The notes under the pieces were generated by a model, which worked only from the letters and a program-made list of their open reading frames with translations, did not search any database and was not told where the DNA came from. Below are positions 40,103 through 49,243 of a stretch of 64,000 bases of DNA, one piece after another. Positions within the stretch are counted from its first letter, which is position 1, and each line of letters opens with the position of its first letter. The DNA lies in contig JAZKJV010003265.1 in NCBI GenBank assembly GCA_037367405.1, forward strand, positions 16,503 through 80,502. The letters are read 5' to 3'. This DNA comes from Ottelia alismoides. Lineage: Eukaryota; Streptophyta; Magnoliopsida; Alismatales; Hydrocharitaceae. The position numbers and the translations under genes are program-made.

Positions 40103-40165
40103 AGCATCCCGCTACCGTGTCACGCCTTCTGTGCCAGCGCAAATTACCTTAACCGGAGTTTTACG
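40103..40165 (+). pseudogene. Remnant of a Tn3-family resolvase 3' end
   Basis: This 60-bp segment matches, base for base at most positions, the last codons and 3' flank of the resolvase at 61297-61857 ('HPATVSRLL', then CGGAGTTTTAC). No other part of the resolvase is present. It abuts iteron six, so a transposon once joined or left here. Confidence 0.75.
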
Positions 40166-40187
40166 TTCCATTGCTCCCTAAACCACG

Positions 40188-40946
40188 TTAAGCAGGTTCA
40201 TCGAACGGCAGGCTGGTCTGCGGATGACGCTCGAAGCGGAACTCTAACGCCGTGACCTTGCGGCCAGCGCGAATGGGCGTCCAGTTAATCAGCCAGCCAT
40301 CCTTATCAACCAGTTCCGCAACGGCGGGTTCGATCACCCGGCGTCGAAGATCCTTGAAGTTGCGTTGGCAGCTCTCAGGGGCATCCATAGCGTGTATGAA
40401 TGATTCGATATCGCGCCGCAGCAGACCAGTCGATTTAAATTGTGAGAGCAACTCCAGCAGTCGCCAGGAGTAGACGGATCGGAGAGCGGAGGCTTGAGCC
40501 AATTTGTAGCTGGTGAAGTTGCTCCGAAGCCGCATCAGGTGCGGAACGACTTCGTGCCAGAAGCCCAGCTCAACCCAACCCTCACCCTGGTGGTACTTCA
40601 CTCCGCCGACCCAGCGGAATTTGATTTCCCTCGGGCCTTTACGAGTGTTTTCAATCAACCGGATGTAGCGCTGGAACAGATTTTCTGCCGCACTTTGTAG
40701 TTCGTCGTAAGCCGTATCCTTGCTGACCGCAAAGGTTTCCGCGAATTCGCTGGCAGAGAGACGAACGGTGGGACTTTCACCGTGCCGAGGCGAACGCACC
40801 GAATCCAGTTTTGCTACCGCGCATGACATAACCCGCTTTTCCGAGAGCGTCAGTCCATGTGCCGCATTGACCAGCGCATTGCTCATATTGACCTGACGTT
40901 CGGGGAGGGTGCGGGATGCCGGCTCTTTCGCGTGCTTCAGATCCAT
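40188..40946 (-). CDS. rep: Rep_3-family replication initiator
   Basis: 252 aa. N-terminal 'LVNAAHGLTLSEKRVMSCAV' and 'SASEFAETFAVSKDTAYDEL' (first winged helix), central 'WVELGFWHEVVPHLMRL', 'LASALRSVYSWRLLELLSQF'-like second winged helix and 'FRFERH' are typical of RepB/RepE proteins (Rep_3). It should bind the iterons at 39854-40101 and its own promoter palindrome at 40965. An ICE normally lacks such a gene, so the element can probably replicate as a plasmid. Confidence 0.88.
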   Translation of the reverse strand: MDLKHAKEPASRTLPERQVNMSNALVNAAHGLTLSEKRVMSCAVAKLDSVRSPRHGESPTVRLSASEFAETFAVSKDTAYDELQSAAENLFQRYIRLIENTRKGPREIKFRWVGGVKYHQGEGWVELGFWHEVVPHLMRLRSNFTSYKLAQASALRSVYSWRLLELLSQFKSTGLLRRDIESFIHAMDAPESCQRNFKDLRRRVIEPAVAELVDKDGWLINWTPIRAGRKVTALEFRFERHPQTSLPFDEPA

Positions 40947-40993
40947 TGGGACATTCTTCCGGTTATTGGGACATCATTGATCGTGTCCCAATA
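40945..40993. promoter_or_regulatory. Seventh iteron and palindromic operator upstream of rep
   Basis: A whole iteron at 40945-40964 is followed by ATTGGGACA at 40965 and its exact inverse TGTCCCAAT ending at 40993. In Rep_3 plasmids inverted iteron halves here are bound by Rep dimers to repress rep; that role is assumed. Confidence 0.8.
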
Positions 40994-41066
40994 GTCCATT
41001 AGCAAAGTGTCGAAAGTCAAGCCGGCTTGTCACGTCGCAAACAGCTACGAACCGGGGTCCGGCAAA

Positions 41067-41098
41067 ACTTTCCGTATAATGTACGAAAAACGGAAAGT
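41067..41098. promoter_or_regulatory. Dyad upstream of the small recombinase
   Basis: ACTTTCCGT at 41067-41075 and its inverse ACGGAAAGT at 41090-41098 surround TATAAT-like DNA. Similar TTTCCGTATA/TTTCCGTACA motifs occur near 55091-55130 beside a resolvase, so this could be a promoter-operator or a res-like core. Confidence 0.6.
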
Positions 41099-41123
41099 CT
41101 AATAAACTAGCCCTAACAATTAC

Positions 41124-41744
41124 ATGGCATGCAGCCCATCTGATCAGAGGACGCCAACCATCGAAAACCGGAAAGTTTTTATTCGCCGCAAAAATTCCGA
41201 CTACCGACAACGGGAATACCTCTCTGAATCGGAAGTGAATCGGGTGCTCGCGGCGGCTAACCAGGTCGGGCGGCATGGGGTCCGTGATTCCACGTTGATC
41301 CTGATTGCCTATCGACATGGCCTCCGGGTGTCGGAATTGGTGTCGTTACGTTGGGACCAGGTGGACCTCAGCCAGGGGTTGCTTCATGTCACCCGGCGTA
41401 AGAACGGCGTGCCGTCTGTGCATCCAGTTCGCGGACCAGAGCTTAGAGCCTTGCGTCGGGTGCAACGCGATTACCCGGAGACACCCTATGTTTTCGTGAG
41501 TGAGCGGAAAGCCCCGCTCACACCGGATGCGGTGCGGAAGATCGTGACGCGGGCGGGGCAGCGAGCAGAGATCGGATTTCCCATCCACCCGCACATGCTG
41601 CGTCACGGCACGGGCTATAAGCTTGCGAACGATGGTCAAGATACTCGTGCGATTCAGCACTACCTGGGACACAAGAATATCCAGCACACGACCCGCTATA
41701 CCGAGTTGGCACCGGATCGCTTCAAGAATTTTTGGAAGGATTAA
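41124..41744 (+). CDS. Small tyrosine recombinase (FimB/XerD-like, 206 aa)
   Basis: The catalytic residues are all seen: R68 in 'YRHGLRVSEL', H157-x-x-R160 in 'HPHMLRHGTG', H183 in 'HYLGHKN' and Y192. It lacks an N-terminal core-binding domain, as in FimB-like enzymes. It sits between the plasmid replicon and the CRISPR array. It could resolve plasmid dimers or act in integration. Confidence 0.85.
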   Translation: MACSPSDQRTPTIENRKVFIRRKNSDYRQREYLSESEVNRVLAAANQVGRHGVRDSTLILIAYRHGLRVSELVSLRWDQVDLSQGLLHVTRRKNGVPSVHPVRGPELRALRRVQRDYPETPYVFVSERKAPLTPDAVRKIVTRAGQRAEIGFPIHPHMLRHGTGYKLANDGQDTRAIQHYLGHKNIQHTTRYTELAPDRFKNFWKD

Positions 41745-41922
41745 GACGATTGGCGATGAAAGATAACTCAATCAACACGTTTAGCAGAATCGCGGGCTTG
41801 AACAGGACTCCTGTTTCACCGTAAGTATAGTTTTCTTGCCCGGCTAGCCCGGACCAATGCGCTTTACCTCAATGAAACAGTCACAAAGACCAACCTCGCT
41901 TTTCGCCGAGAAGGCAAAAGTT
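41745..41922. other. Intergenic region between recombinase and CRISPR array
   Basis: About 180 bp with no gene. If the array is read on the plus strand this would be its leader; if read on minus, its trailer. It contains no obvious promoter. Confidence 0.5.
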
Positions 41923-43888
41923 GTGCTCAACGCCTTTCGGCATCGGAGATAAGGTCACCACTCGGACATGCGCATGGGTTTCCGGGCGCGCAGGCGTGCT
42001 CAACGCCTTTCGGCATCGGAGATAAGGTCACGTGCTTTGACGGCCTCGATCATGCGTTCACGTAGTGCGTGCTCAACGCCTTTCGGCATCGGAGATAAGG
42101 TCACTTGGCCTCCTCCTCGGAGTTCTTGACATCCTTGTTGTGCTCAACGCCTTTCGGCATCGGAGATAAGGTCACGCCCGCAACATGGCGCGTGTTTGGT
42201 GGTCGGGAAAGTGCTCAACGCCTTTCGGCATCGGAGATAAGGTCACCAAGTCTTTGGCGCGTCGGTCGTCCCGGTTTTCGGTGTGCTCAACGCCTTTCGG
42301 CATCGGAGATAAGGTCACCGCGCCAACATTCTCGACCTCACCTGGGCGCAAGTGTGCTCAACGCCTTTCGGCATCGGAGATAAGGTCACCTCGATAAGGG
42401 TTTGCGCCTGTAGCTTGGCTTGCTGTGCTCAACGCCTTTCGGCATCGGAGATAAGGTCACACAAACCTCCCCAAGCGGCGCCGACGTCGCGCTGAAGTGC
42501 TCAACGCCTTTCGGCATCGGAGATAAGGTCACTATCCGCGCGTCGGCTGGCTGCTGCTGCTGATCGAGTGCTCAACGCCTTTCGGCATCGGAGATAAGGT
42601 CACGCCGGCAGCCTGGGCGCGCCATTCCATTCGGTCGAGGTGCTCAACGCCTTTCGGCATCGGAGATAAGGTCACTACCGGCGTCCGTGCGCTCTACACG
42701 ATGGACGTTGGGTGCTCAACGCCTTTCGGCATCGGAGATAAGGTCACTTTGATCTAGGTTGAAGTAGGTTTTCACATATTCTTTGTGCTCAACGCCTTTC
42801 GGCATCGGAGATAAGGTCACCAGCGCTGCCGCTGATCGCTCACACCGTTACGCTTAGTGCTCAACGCCTTTCGGCATCGGAGATAAGGTCACGGATACAA
42901 CCGCGCGGCGAAACCTTGCTCGCGGAAGTGCTCAACGCCTTTCGGCATCGGAGATAAGGTCACAACGATGTCGCGCATGGCGCGCACGGGGCTGTTCGTG
43001 CTCAACGCCTTTCGGCATCGGAGATAAGGTCACCGTTTGGGCAGTTGCGTCAAGTGGTGTGGTGTCGAGGTGCTCAACGCCTTTCGGCATCGGAGATAAG
43101 GTCACATATTCCATAGGGGGTTCCGCGCTAGCATTGCTAGGTGCTCAACGCCTTTCGGCATCGGAGATAAGGTCACGGCGTTGGTACCGCCGTTCGTCTT
43201 GCAACTGCGGCGGTGCTCAACGCCTTTCGGCATCGGAGATAAGGTCACCAGGCGCCAGTTTCGCCAGCATTTCATCAGTCAGGTGCTCAACGCCTTTCGG
43301 CATCGGAGATAAGGTCACGATATTTTTTACACCGCCATTGAACTGTTTCAGCGTGTGCTCAACGCCTTTCGGCATCGGAGATAAGGTCACTTGGCTTTAA
43401 CCAACAGCAAACTGTTGGTGATTAGTGCTCAACGCCTTTCGGCATCGGAGATAAGGTCACAGCACCCGCTTAGCTTGCTCGACCGGATTGCCGCGGTGCT
43501 CAACGCCTTTCGGCATCGGAGATAAGGTCACGGTCGATGCGCTAAAGGATGGCGCGGGGAAGGACGGGTGCTCAACGCCTTTCGGCATCGGAGATAAGGT
43601 CACGATAACTGGGAGCCAACTAATATCTAGCTCGATTTGTGCTCAACGCCTTTCGGCATCGGAGATAAGGTCACAACCTGTATTGCCCAACATCGTGCCA
43701 CCATTGAGCGTGCTCAACGCCTTTCGGCATCGGAGATAAGGTCACGGAGGAAATTGAGCGGCATCGCCGCGCGGCTGCAAGGTGCTCAACGCCTTTCGGC
43801 ATCGGAGATAAGGTCACAAGCCTTGCGATTCGTCAGCGACGGGATTTAGCAAGTGCTGAACGCCTTTCGGCATCGGAGATAAGGTCAC
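41923..43888 (-). CRISPR. CRISPR array, 28 repeats and 27 spacers
   Basis: The 36-bp repeat (plus strand starts GTGCTCAACGCCTTTCGGC) is identical in 27 copies; only the copy at 43853-43888 differs, by one base (GTGCTGAACG). Spacers are 34-37 bp. On the minus strand the repeat folds into ATGCC-GAAA-GGCGT with a GNRA loop and a G-U pair and ends in an 8-nt TTGAGCAC-like handle. This favours minus-strand crRNA, the same strand as the cas genes. The odd repeat lies at the cas-proximal end. Confidence 0.93.
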
Positions 43889-44132
43889 CGCGCAATTGTA
43901 ACGCGCTGATTTAAATGGTGAAAAAGGACATGTTCGCATGGACCTGCGCTACATTGCAGGGGTGTTCGGCGGCAATGCCTGCTCGCGCCAAACTTGGCTT
44001 TTACAATCAGGACGTTAGGCCGAGTAAGCATCGCTGCTAATTGAGAGGGGAATAAGCTTTTGGAAAAACAGTGGCTTGGGCGCGAATGGACGAACAATTC
44101 ACAGTCCACTCGCAGGTCCATGCTACTGCCTG
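43889..44132 (-). promoter_or_regulatory. Putative CRISPR leader with 13-bp inverted repeat
   Basis: AT-rich gene-free 244 bp between cas2 and the array. GCATGGACCTGCG (43936-43948) and its perfect inverse (44111-44123) flank most of it. If crRNA is minus-strand this is the leader, though no conserved leader motif can be named. Confidence 0.5.
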
Positions 44133-44438
44133 TCATAAGATAGTGAAGCGCGGCAACGGCTCATTCCAGGACTCGTTCTTTCCCCGCACCTCGACACCGC
44201 CGGCACAGCGCGGGCATAAATGGATCACCAGTAAATCGTCCTCTTCCGCCAAAAGCTTCTCCAGCCGCCACCGGAGCGCCTCCATTTCGGTGCGGTTGAG
44301 CTGGCACCGGAAAATCGAGTATTGCATCCGCTCGCCGCTGCCTCGCAAGGTTTTGTAGATCTGCCGCCAACGCTTGGGATCGCGGATGTCGTAGCTGAAC
44401 AAGTACCAATGCCGGCGGCTATGCTCCGGGGTTTTCAT
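44133..44438 (-). CDS. cas2: Cas2
   Basis: 101 aa from ATG 44438, which overlaps the cas1 stop (ATGA). The ferredoxin-like fold is recognisable: 'HWYLFSYDIRDPKRWRQ' at the N-terminus, 'YKTLRGSGERMQYSIFRC' and 'LLVIHLCPRC'. Forms the adaptation complex with Cas1. Confidence 0.85.
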   Translation of the reverse strand: MKTPEHSRRHWYLFSYDIRDPKRWRQIYKTLRGSGERMQYSIFRCQLNRTEMEALRWRLEKLLAEEDDLLVIHLCPRCAGGVEVRGKNESWNEPLPRFTIL

Positions 44439-46065
44439 CCACGCAGCCTCACGCGGGCAAAAAGGCCCGGCGCGCCGCTCCATTCCTTTTCAAGCAGGCG
44501 CGCTTCCAGTTCGATGGTGCGCTGGTAACTCAGCGAATACCCGACAACCGGGTGCCGCCAGACTTCCTGTTTACGGGTTTCGTAGAGTTCGATTGCCAAT
44601 TTCCGGCCGCTATCGGACAGCCACACCTGCCGGCCGGTTACCGCGAAATGCTCCGGCATCCATTGCTGGCGATTGACCGCAGCTATCAAGGGCATGTCCA
44701 CAAGGTGGTCCGGAATAGCTCCATCAAATCCAGCGCCAGTGGATAGGCCGCGCTGCGCGGACGGTGGAAGAACCCAAACGCTGGGTCCAGGCCAACCGCT
44801 AATAATGCCGCCATTGTGTCGCGATACAGTAACGAATACCCAAAACTCAGTGCCGCATTGAACGGGTCGGCCGGCGGGCGCCGGTTACGGCCGGAAAATG
44901 CCATATGGGTTTGTGCAGAATCGAGCAGAGCCGGCAATGCGGAAAAATAATGGCGTCCAGCCATGCCCTCATGCCCGCGGACGGAATCGGCATTAGCGGC
45001 GCGATCAAGGCTGCGCAACTCGGATCGGATGCCGCCGATGGCGCTCTGGACTGTTTCGCGGACCCCTCGGCCACGAGCTGCCCGCATCAGGTAGCGAAGC
45101 TGGTTTTCCAGCTTGGTGCGGACCAAGCGGCGGGTCAGCTCCAGTGCCAATGCCTCGTCTTGAAGGCCGGCGAACTGCCGGTGCCGCCGCTGCACGCCGC
45201 CCGGCGGAGTCAGTCCGCCGACATACTGGCCACCACCGGAAAGCCAGTGAAAGCCGATATCGTGGGCCAAGGCGAAATGCACCGCCTGGCTGCTGATCTG
45301 CACCGCACCGTGCAGCACCAGCGCCGCCACGTTGTGGCCGGGCAGCTTGACCGGTTCGCCCTCGCGCGGGGTCACGACGAATTCCTCGCCGCTCTTGCCG
45401 ATGCGGCTGCCCGGTTCGGTGACGTGTACCACCTGCCGCTCGTCCCGTTCCGGAAAAAGCCGGATCAGCGGTTCCGTATCTCCATCCGTGGCGGCAATCA
45501 ACCGTTCTTCTTCCGGCAGGCAGACCGGCGCCAGCGAGCAGCGGGCACAGAGATTTTCGTTGGCGGCCACCGGCGGGCGCTGCACGCTCTGGGACAACGC
45601 GCGGGCCCGGTCGATAGCCCGGCGAAGGCCGTCCAAGGCCGGCTCATCTACCGGGACGCGGATCGTTTTGTTATTGGCGTGATAGCGGACACGGCCTTCC
45701 GTGATCGGCCGGTCAAAATGCTCCGCGAGCAGGGCCGCGTAAGCGACCACCTGCAAGCGGTCGGAATCCCAAGCCTCGTCCCCTTTGGAGCGCCCGCGCT
45801 TATGCTCGAAGGGAATCAACTGCCCGTCGCGGTAGCGCAGGTAATCGACCTTGCCCTTTAACCCCCAGTTGGCGCTTTCCAAAGTCACCGCCGTCACCTC
45901 CGGCCCATCCGTCGGCAGTTCCGCCTCGTGCAGCGTCCGCCCGGCATAGACCCGATGATCCGCCACGCGGATTTCTTCCACTTCCTCCAGGTAGAACAGC
46001 CGTTCGCAATAAGCCAGGGCGTGGAGGGCCATGATGCGGATGGGAGCGTCGGTTTCCATGGACAC
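44435..46065 (-). pseudogene. cas1: Cas4-Cas1 fusion, frameshifted near its C-terminus
   Basis: Start GTG 46065 (SD six bases upstream) or ATG 46059. The N-terminal Cas4/RecB part has 'LAYCERLFYLEEVE', 'LIPFEHKRGRSKGDE' and iron-sulphur 'LCARCSLAPVC'. The Cas1 part has 'GHEGMAGRHYFSAL', 'YSLLYRDTMAALL', 'FGFFHRP' and 'LALDLMELFR'. The frame breaks near 44703-44708 at ACCACCTTG and 88 residues continue one frame over; one missing C explains it. Catalytic residues precede the break. Cas4/Cas1 acquire and trim spacers. Confidence 0.82.
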
Positions 46066-46083
46066 TTTTCCTGCTTAGGATTT

Positions 46084-46738
46084 TTATGAGACGACGGTTC
46101 GCCGAATCGTTATCCAGGACGCATCAAGCGGCAGTTCCTGTTCCATAGGCGTATCAAGCCGAAATTGGCCCCAGACTGTGCCTTTGGAACCGACATGGTT
46201 AGGCCATATCGTCAGGGAGAGATCGCCATCTGGATCGGCGACCAGAGGTCGCGCATCCTTCAGATCTCTAGGGCGAAGCGGCCGCAGTTCGTCGACTAAA
46301 TGGGAACTCTCACCCAGCGAAAGCGCTCCGAATCGCTGACTCACAGATGGATTGCGAAGCACCTCGCCGACCCGTTGGCAAAGTGTCGGTGCGTGCGCTT
46401 CGTCACTTCCGTCCCGAAGCCAGACCGCGACGCGGAGATCCGAAAGAAGTTCTTGGGAAATCGGGTCGGCGGTTATTGCCTATACCGGGTCCATGCCTCT
46501 TGTCTTTGACCCGCCAAGTCGTCCGCAGGACAACGGAGATCGCCGGTTCGGACAGCATCGTAATGGCTAGTTCGGCACCGATATGACGTCCACGATCTTC
46601 CTCTCCTACCAGGGACAGCAACATGCCATAGATTGTGGACGGTGACGGCACCGGGAGCGTTTCGAAATATTCGCGCGCATGAGGCGCGCGAAACCCTGCT
46701 ACGGGAACCGACAGATAAAGACCTAAGGCGTTGCCCAT
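46084..46738 (-). pseudogene. cas5: Cas5/DevS-like Cascade subunit, frameshifted
   Basis: The N-terminal RAMP part 'LGLYLSVPVAGFRAPHAREY' and 'PVPSPSTIYGMLLSLVG' is typical of MYXAN Cas5/Cmx5/DevS. The frame fails around 46455-46457 (CCC on minus). The downstream frame then supplies the rest ('SVSQRFGALSLGESSHLVDE', 'LTIWPNHVGSKGTVWG'). One extra base explains it. Starts 4 bp after the cas7 stop. Confidence 0.8.
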
Positions 46739-46742
46739 GGCG

Positions 46743-47657
46743 CTAACCCGCAAGTCCCAAGTCCGCCTTCACCTTCTGACTCACAACCGCTGCGGCGGCA
46801 CGGACGCCCATTGGTTTTATGCCGTGCTTTTCAAACGCGGCACTCGCAGAGTCGGTAAGCAGGTCCGGGCGACCGAGACCCACCACAAGCTCCTTCGGAT
46901 TAAGGTCGCCCATCTCCAAACGCCCCAGTACAGCAGCCACATCCAGGCGACCGGTTGTATCCATACCGAAGCCGTAGAGCATCCGCGGCGCAAAGTCATC
47001 GGTCCAACGGAAGATCACCGCCTCGGGTGAAAAATCGAAGAGAAACCGGCTTTGATTGCCGGCGACTTCCGATAAGCCGGCCACGGCATCGATCACTTCC
47101 AGTGCGTGCGATCGGGTGTGGAGGTGCTCGGGGGTTAACGCGAAACCGTACTGATAACGGGTTGCATGAACCTCAGTGCCATACAGGCTGGTGTTGGTTT
47201 TAAATCCGCTTTTGGCGTTGAATGTGATGTCGCCGACAAATGGGCTTAATGAAATGGCGCGGGAGACCTCCAGCGGGCCGCGTCGTTTGATTGTACCCAA
47301 AGGCGTGTCGCTGCCGTCGTCCTTAGCCGCTTCCGCGACCATATAGCCCAGCGCATCGTCATCGATGAGGCGTTGCTGATCCTTGCCTTTACCGGTCGGA
47401 TCGGTCCATGCCAGCCAGCGCGGATCGATCCATTGATGGTCATTCTCCTGCTCCAGCCAACGGCGATTGACCGCCAATCCTTTGCGCTGCCAGTAATACC
47501 GTATCGCCCAGCGTATCGCTTCGGCGGATACGGTTGTATGGACTTCGCCGTTCCAAAGGAGCTTTTGTAGGGTCGTGATATTGCCGTCGTTTTCTCCGCG
47601 ATTGTTGGCGGCGATGCCGTATGGCGTTGCGATCAAGCCGAACAGATGTTTGCTCAT
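46743..47657 (-). CDS. cas7: Cas7/Cst2/DevR-like Cascade backbone protein
   Basis: 304 aa with the RAMP 'HLFGLIATPYGIAANNRGEN' start, 'AEAIRWAIRYYWQRKG', 'FVGDITFNAKSGF', 'YGTEVHATRYQYGF', and Gly-rich 'GRPDLLT' end. Matches the Cas7/Cst2/DevR family of MYXAN systems. Overlaps the cas8 stop (ATGA). It forms the crRNA filament. Confidence 0.87.
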   Translation of the reverse strand: MSKHLFGLIATPYGIAANNRGENDGNITTLQKLLWNGEVHTTVSAEAIRWAIRYYWQRKGLAVNRRWLEQENDHQWIDPRWLAWTDPTGKGKDQQRLIDDDALGYMVAEAAKDDGSDTPLGTIKRRGPLEVSRAISLSPFVGDITFNAKSGFKTNTSLYGTEVHATRYQYGFALTPEHLHTRSHALEVIDAVAGLSEVAGNQSRFLFDFSPEAVIFRWTDDFAPRMLYGFGMDTTGRLDVAAVLGRLEMGDLNPKELVVGLGRPDLLTDSASAAFEKHGIKPMGVRAAAAVVSQKVKADLGLAG

Positions 47658-49243
47658 TCTTCTTCTCCGGGTTCGTCGTTTTCAGTGGATACGGTTAAGG
47701 CGTTTTGCTCTTCGGGACTGCTGGGGGGATAGCTCGCCAATGCCAGCAAGGCAAGATCGCGGGCTTTTCGCCATTGGTTCTCCTCAAGCAGGGGTAATAC
47801 TTGGGTCCAATCGGTTTGCAGGGACGGGAGCGAACCGGCTCTGGACCAGAAATCGGTCACCGTCGACCGCAAGGTCGCGGCGTTCTTGCAGCGGGCGAGA
47901 CTGACCCGGAGCTTTTCGTATTCGCCATTTGCGAGGCGCGTAAACACTGCGCCCTCGCGCCGTGCCCGTTCGCCTAACTGACCCAAGCGGCGACGCCAAG
48001 CTTCGTGGCAGGTCAGGATAAAAATGCGCTCGTTGGACTGCTCGTACTCCGCGTCTTGGGTCATCTGGTAAAGCTCCTTTCGTTCAAATTGAAGGGAAAC
48101 CCGGGTCTCGGGATGGGTCATGAACTCGGCAAAGCCAGCAAACCACGCTCGGCGCGCGGCGACGTTCCCGGCAATGATTTCGCGTGCCGTAAAGGGACGG
48201 ACAAAGTGATGCTCCGGCTCTTTAATCTTGCCGCTGCGGTCCGTCTTGGCGGCGATCTTCTGCCAGCGGTTTTGGAAGATGCGCGAGGCCAGTTCGTAAT
48301 TGCGCAGGCCAGGAAGGTGGGACGGCGTAACGGTGTAGGCAGCGGTTCGGCTCTTCTGCTTTTTGTTCCAAGAGACGATGCCGAAAGCCATGACCCGAAT
48401 CGGACCGGTCAGCGCTTCGGCGACTTCCTGACCTTTCGCCAGAATCGTGAGCTGCAATGCCGCGTCGGTAGGGGATGCGGCAGTGAGCTTGAGGACGCCC
48501 GCCTGAGCCACGAATCGGCGTAATCGGGCGTATTCGCCGAGATTCTTAATAGTGGGCAATACCAATGCGGTACGCGCTTTGCCGCCAGTCCGACGCGAGG
48601 AAAGCTGAAAAAAGATCGCGCCTATCGGCGCAAAGAGCAGGCAAAAAGTCAGCTCTACCGGTTCCTGAAGTGCAGTTGCTGAATATCCAGAGGCTGTGTG
48701 ACGCTGGGCGCCACCGGGATATATCGGTCCAGCAATTTTTACGTCCGCGACCAACTGTCCTGAATTGCGGAGAAAATCATCGGTGGCATTTTGGTGAAGG
48801 TAGGACGTGACCGGGGCAAAATCCCTCACCATCACTTGCTTTTCGTCGATTTCAACAAAAATCGAACCTTTGCGGCTTTTGTCTAGTTGCCGCGTATTGC
48901 CGTGTTGCAGAAAGGTCCCGAGCAATGTTTGATAAAGGAGGGATTTTTGTCCGAGAGTTTGCTTGATCCCTCGCTCTAAGCCAGGAAACCGAAAAAAACC
49001 TTGCTCATCGGCTTGGAAAGCGGCCGCGAAAAGCTCGGCTAACGCCTCTCGTGCATTTTTTTCGTCAAATTCAAGTTTTACCGAGTGGTTAGCCAAATCC
49101 CACCGGAGTCCTGACTCATACAGCTTGGTTTTGCGTTCTATATCTTTTTCGAAGGCATCCAAGGTCATATACAGCCCCGCCAAACCCACCCGATGCAGGG
49201 CGGTCATGCCGGGTCGATGCAATTCGCAGATCAATTGGCCCAT
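47654..49243 (-). CDS. cas8: Cas8a1/Cmx1 (Csx13-like) large subunit
   Basis: 529 aa. Intact, joining the N- and C-terminal Csx13 modules: 'MGQLICELHRPGMTALHRVG', 'KGSIFVEIDEKQVMVRDFAP', 'VAARRAWFAGFAEFMTH' and 'AWRRRLGQLGERARREG'. This is the MYXAN large subunit (Cas8a1/Cmx1 in TIGRFAM terms), which recognises PAM and recruits Cas3. The start overlaps the end of the cas3 frame by 13 bp. Confidence 0.82.
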   Translation of the reverse strand: MGQLICELHRPGMTALHRVGLAGLYMTLDAFEKDIERKTKLYESGLRWDLANHSVKLEFDEKNAREALAELFAAAFQADEQGFFRFPGLERGIKQTLGQKSLLYQTLLGTFLQHGNTRQLDKSRKGSIFVEIDEKQVMVRDFAPVTSYLHQNATDDFLRNSGQLVADVKIAGPIYPGGAQRHTASGYSATALQEPVELTFCLLFAPIGAIFFQLSSRRTGGKARTALVLPTIKNLGEYARLRRFVAQAGVLKLTAASPTDAALQLTILAKGQEVAEALTGPIRVMAFGIVSWNKKQKSRTAAYTVTPSHLPGLRNYELASRIFQNRWQKIAAKTDRSGKIKEPEHHFVRPFTAREIIAGNVAARRAWFAGFAEFMTHPETRVSLQFERKELYQMTQDAEYEQSNERIFILTCHEAWRRRLGQLGERARREGAVFTRLANGEYEKLRVSLARCKNAATLRSTVTDFWSRAGSLPSLQTDWTQVLPLLEENQWRKARDLALLALASYPPSSPEEQNALTVSTENDEPGEEE

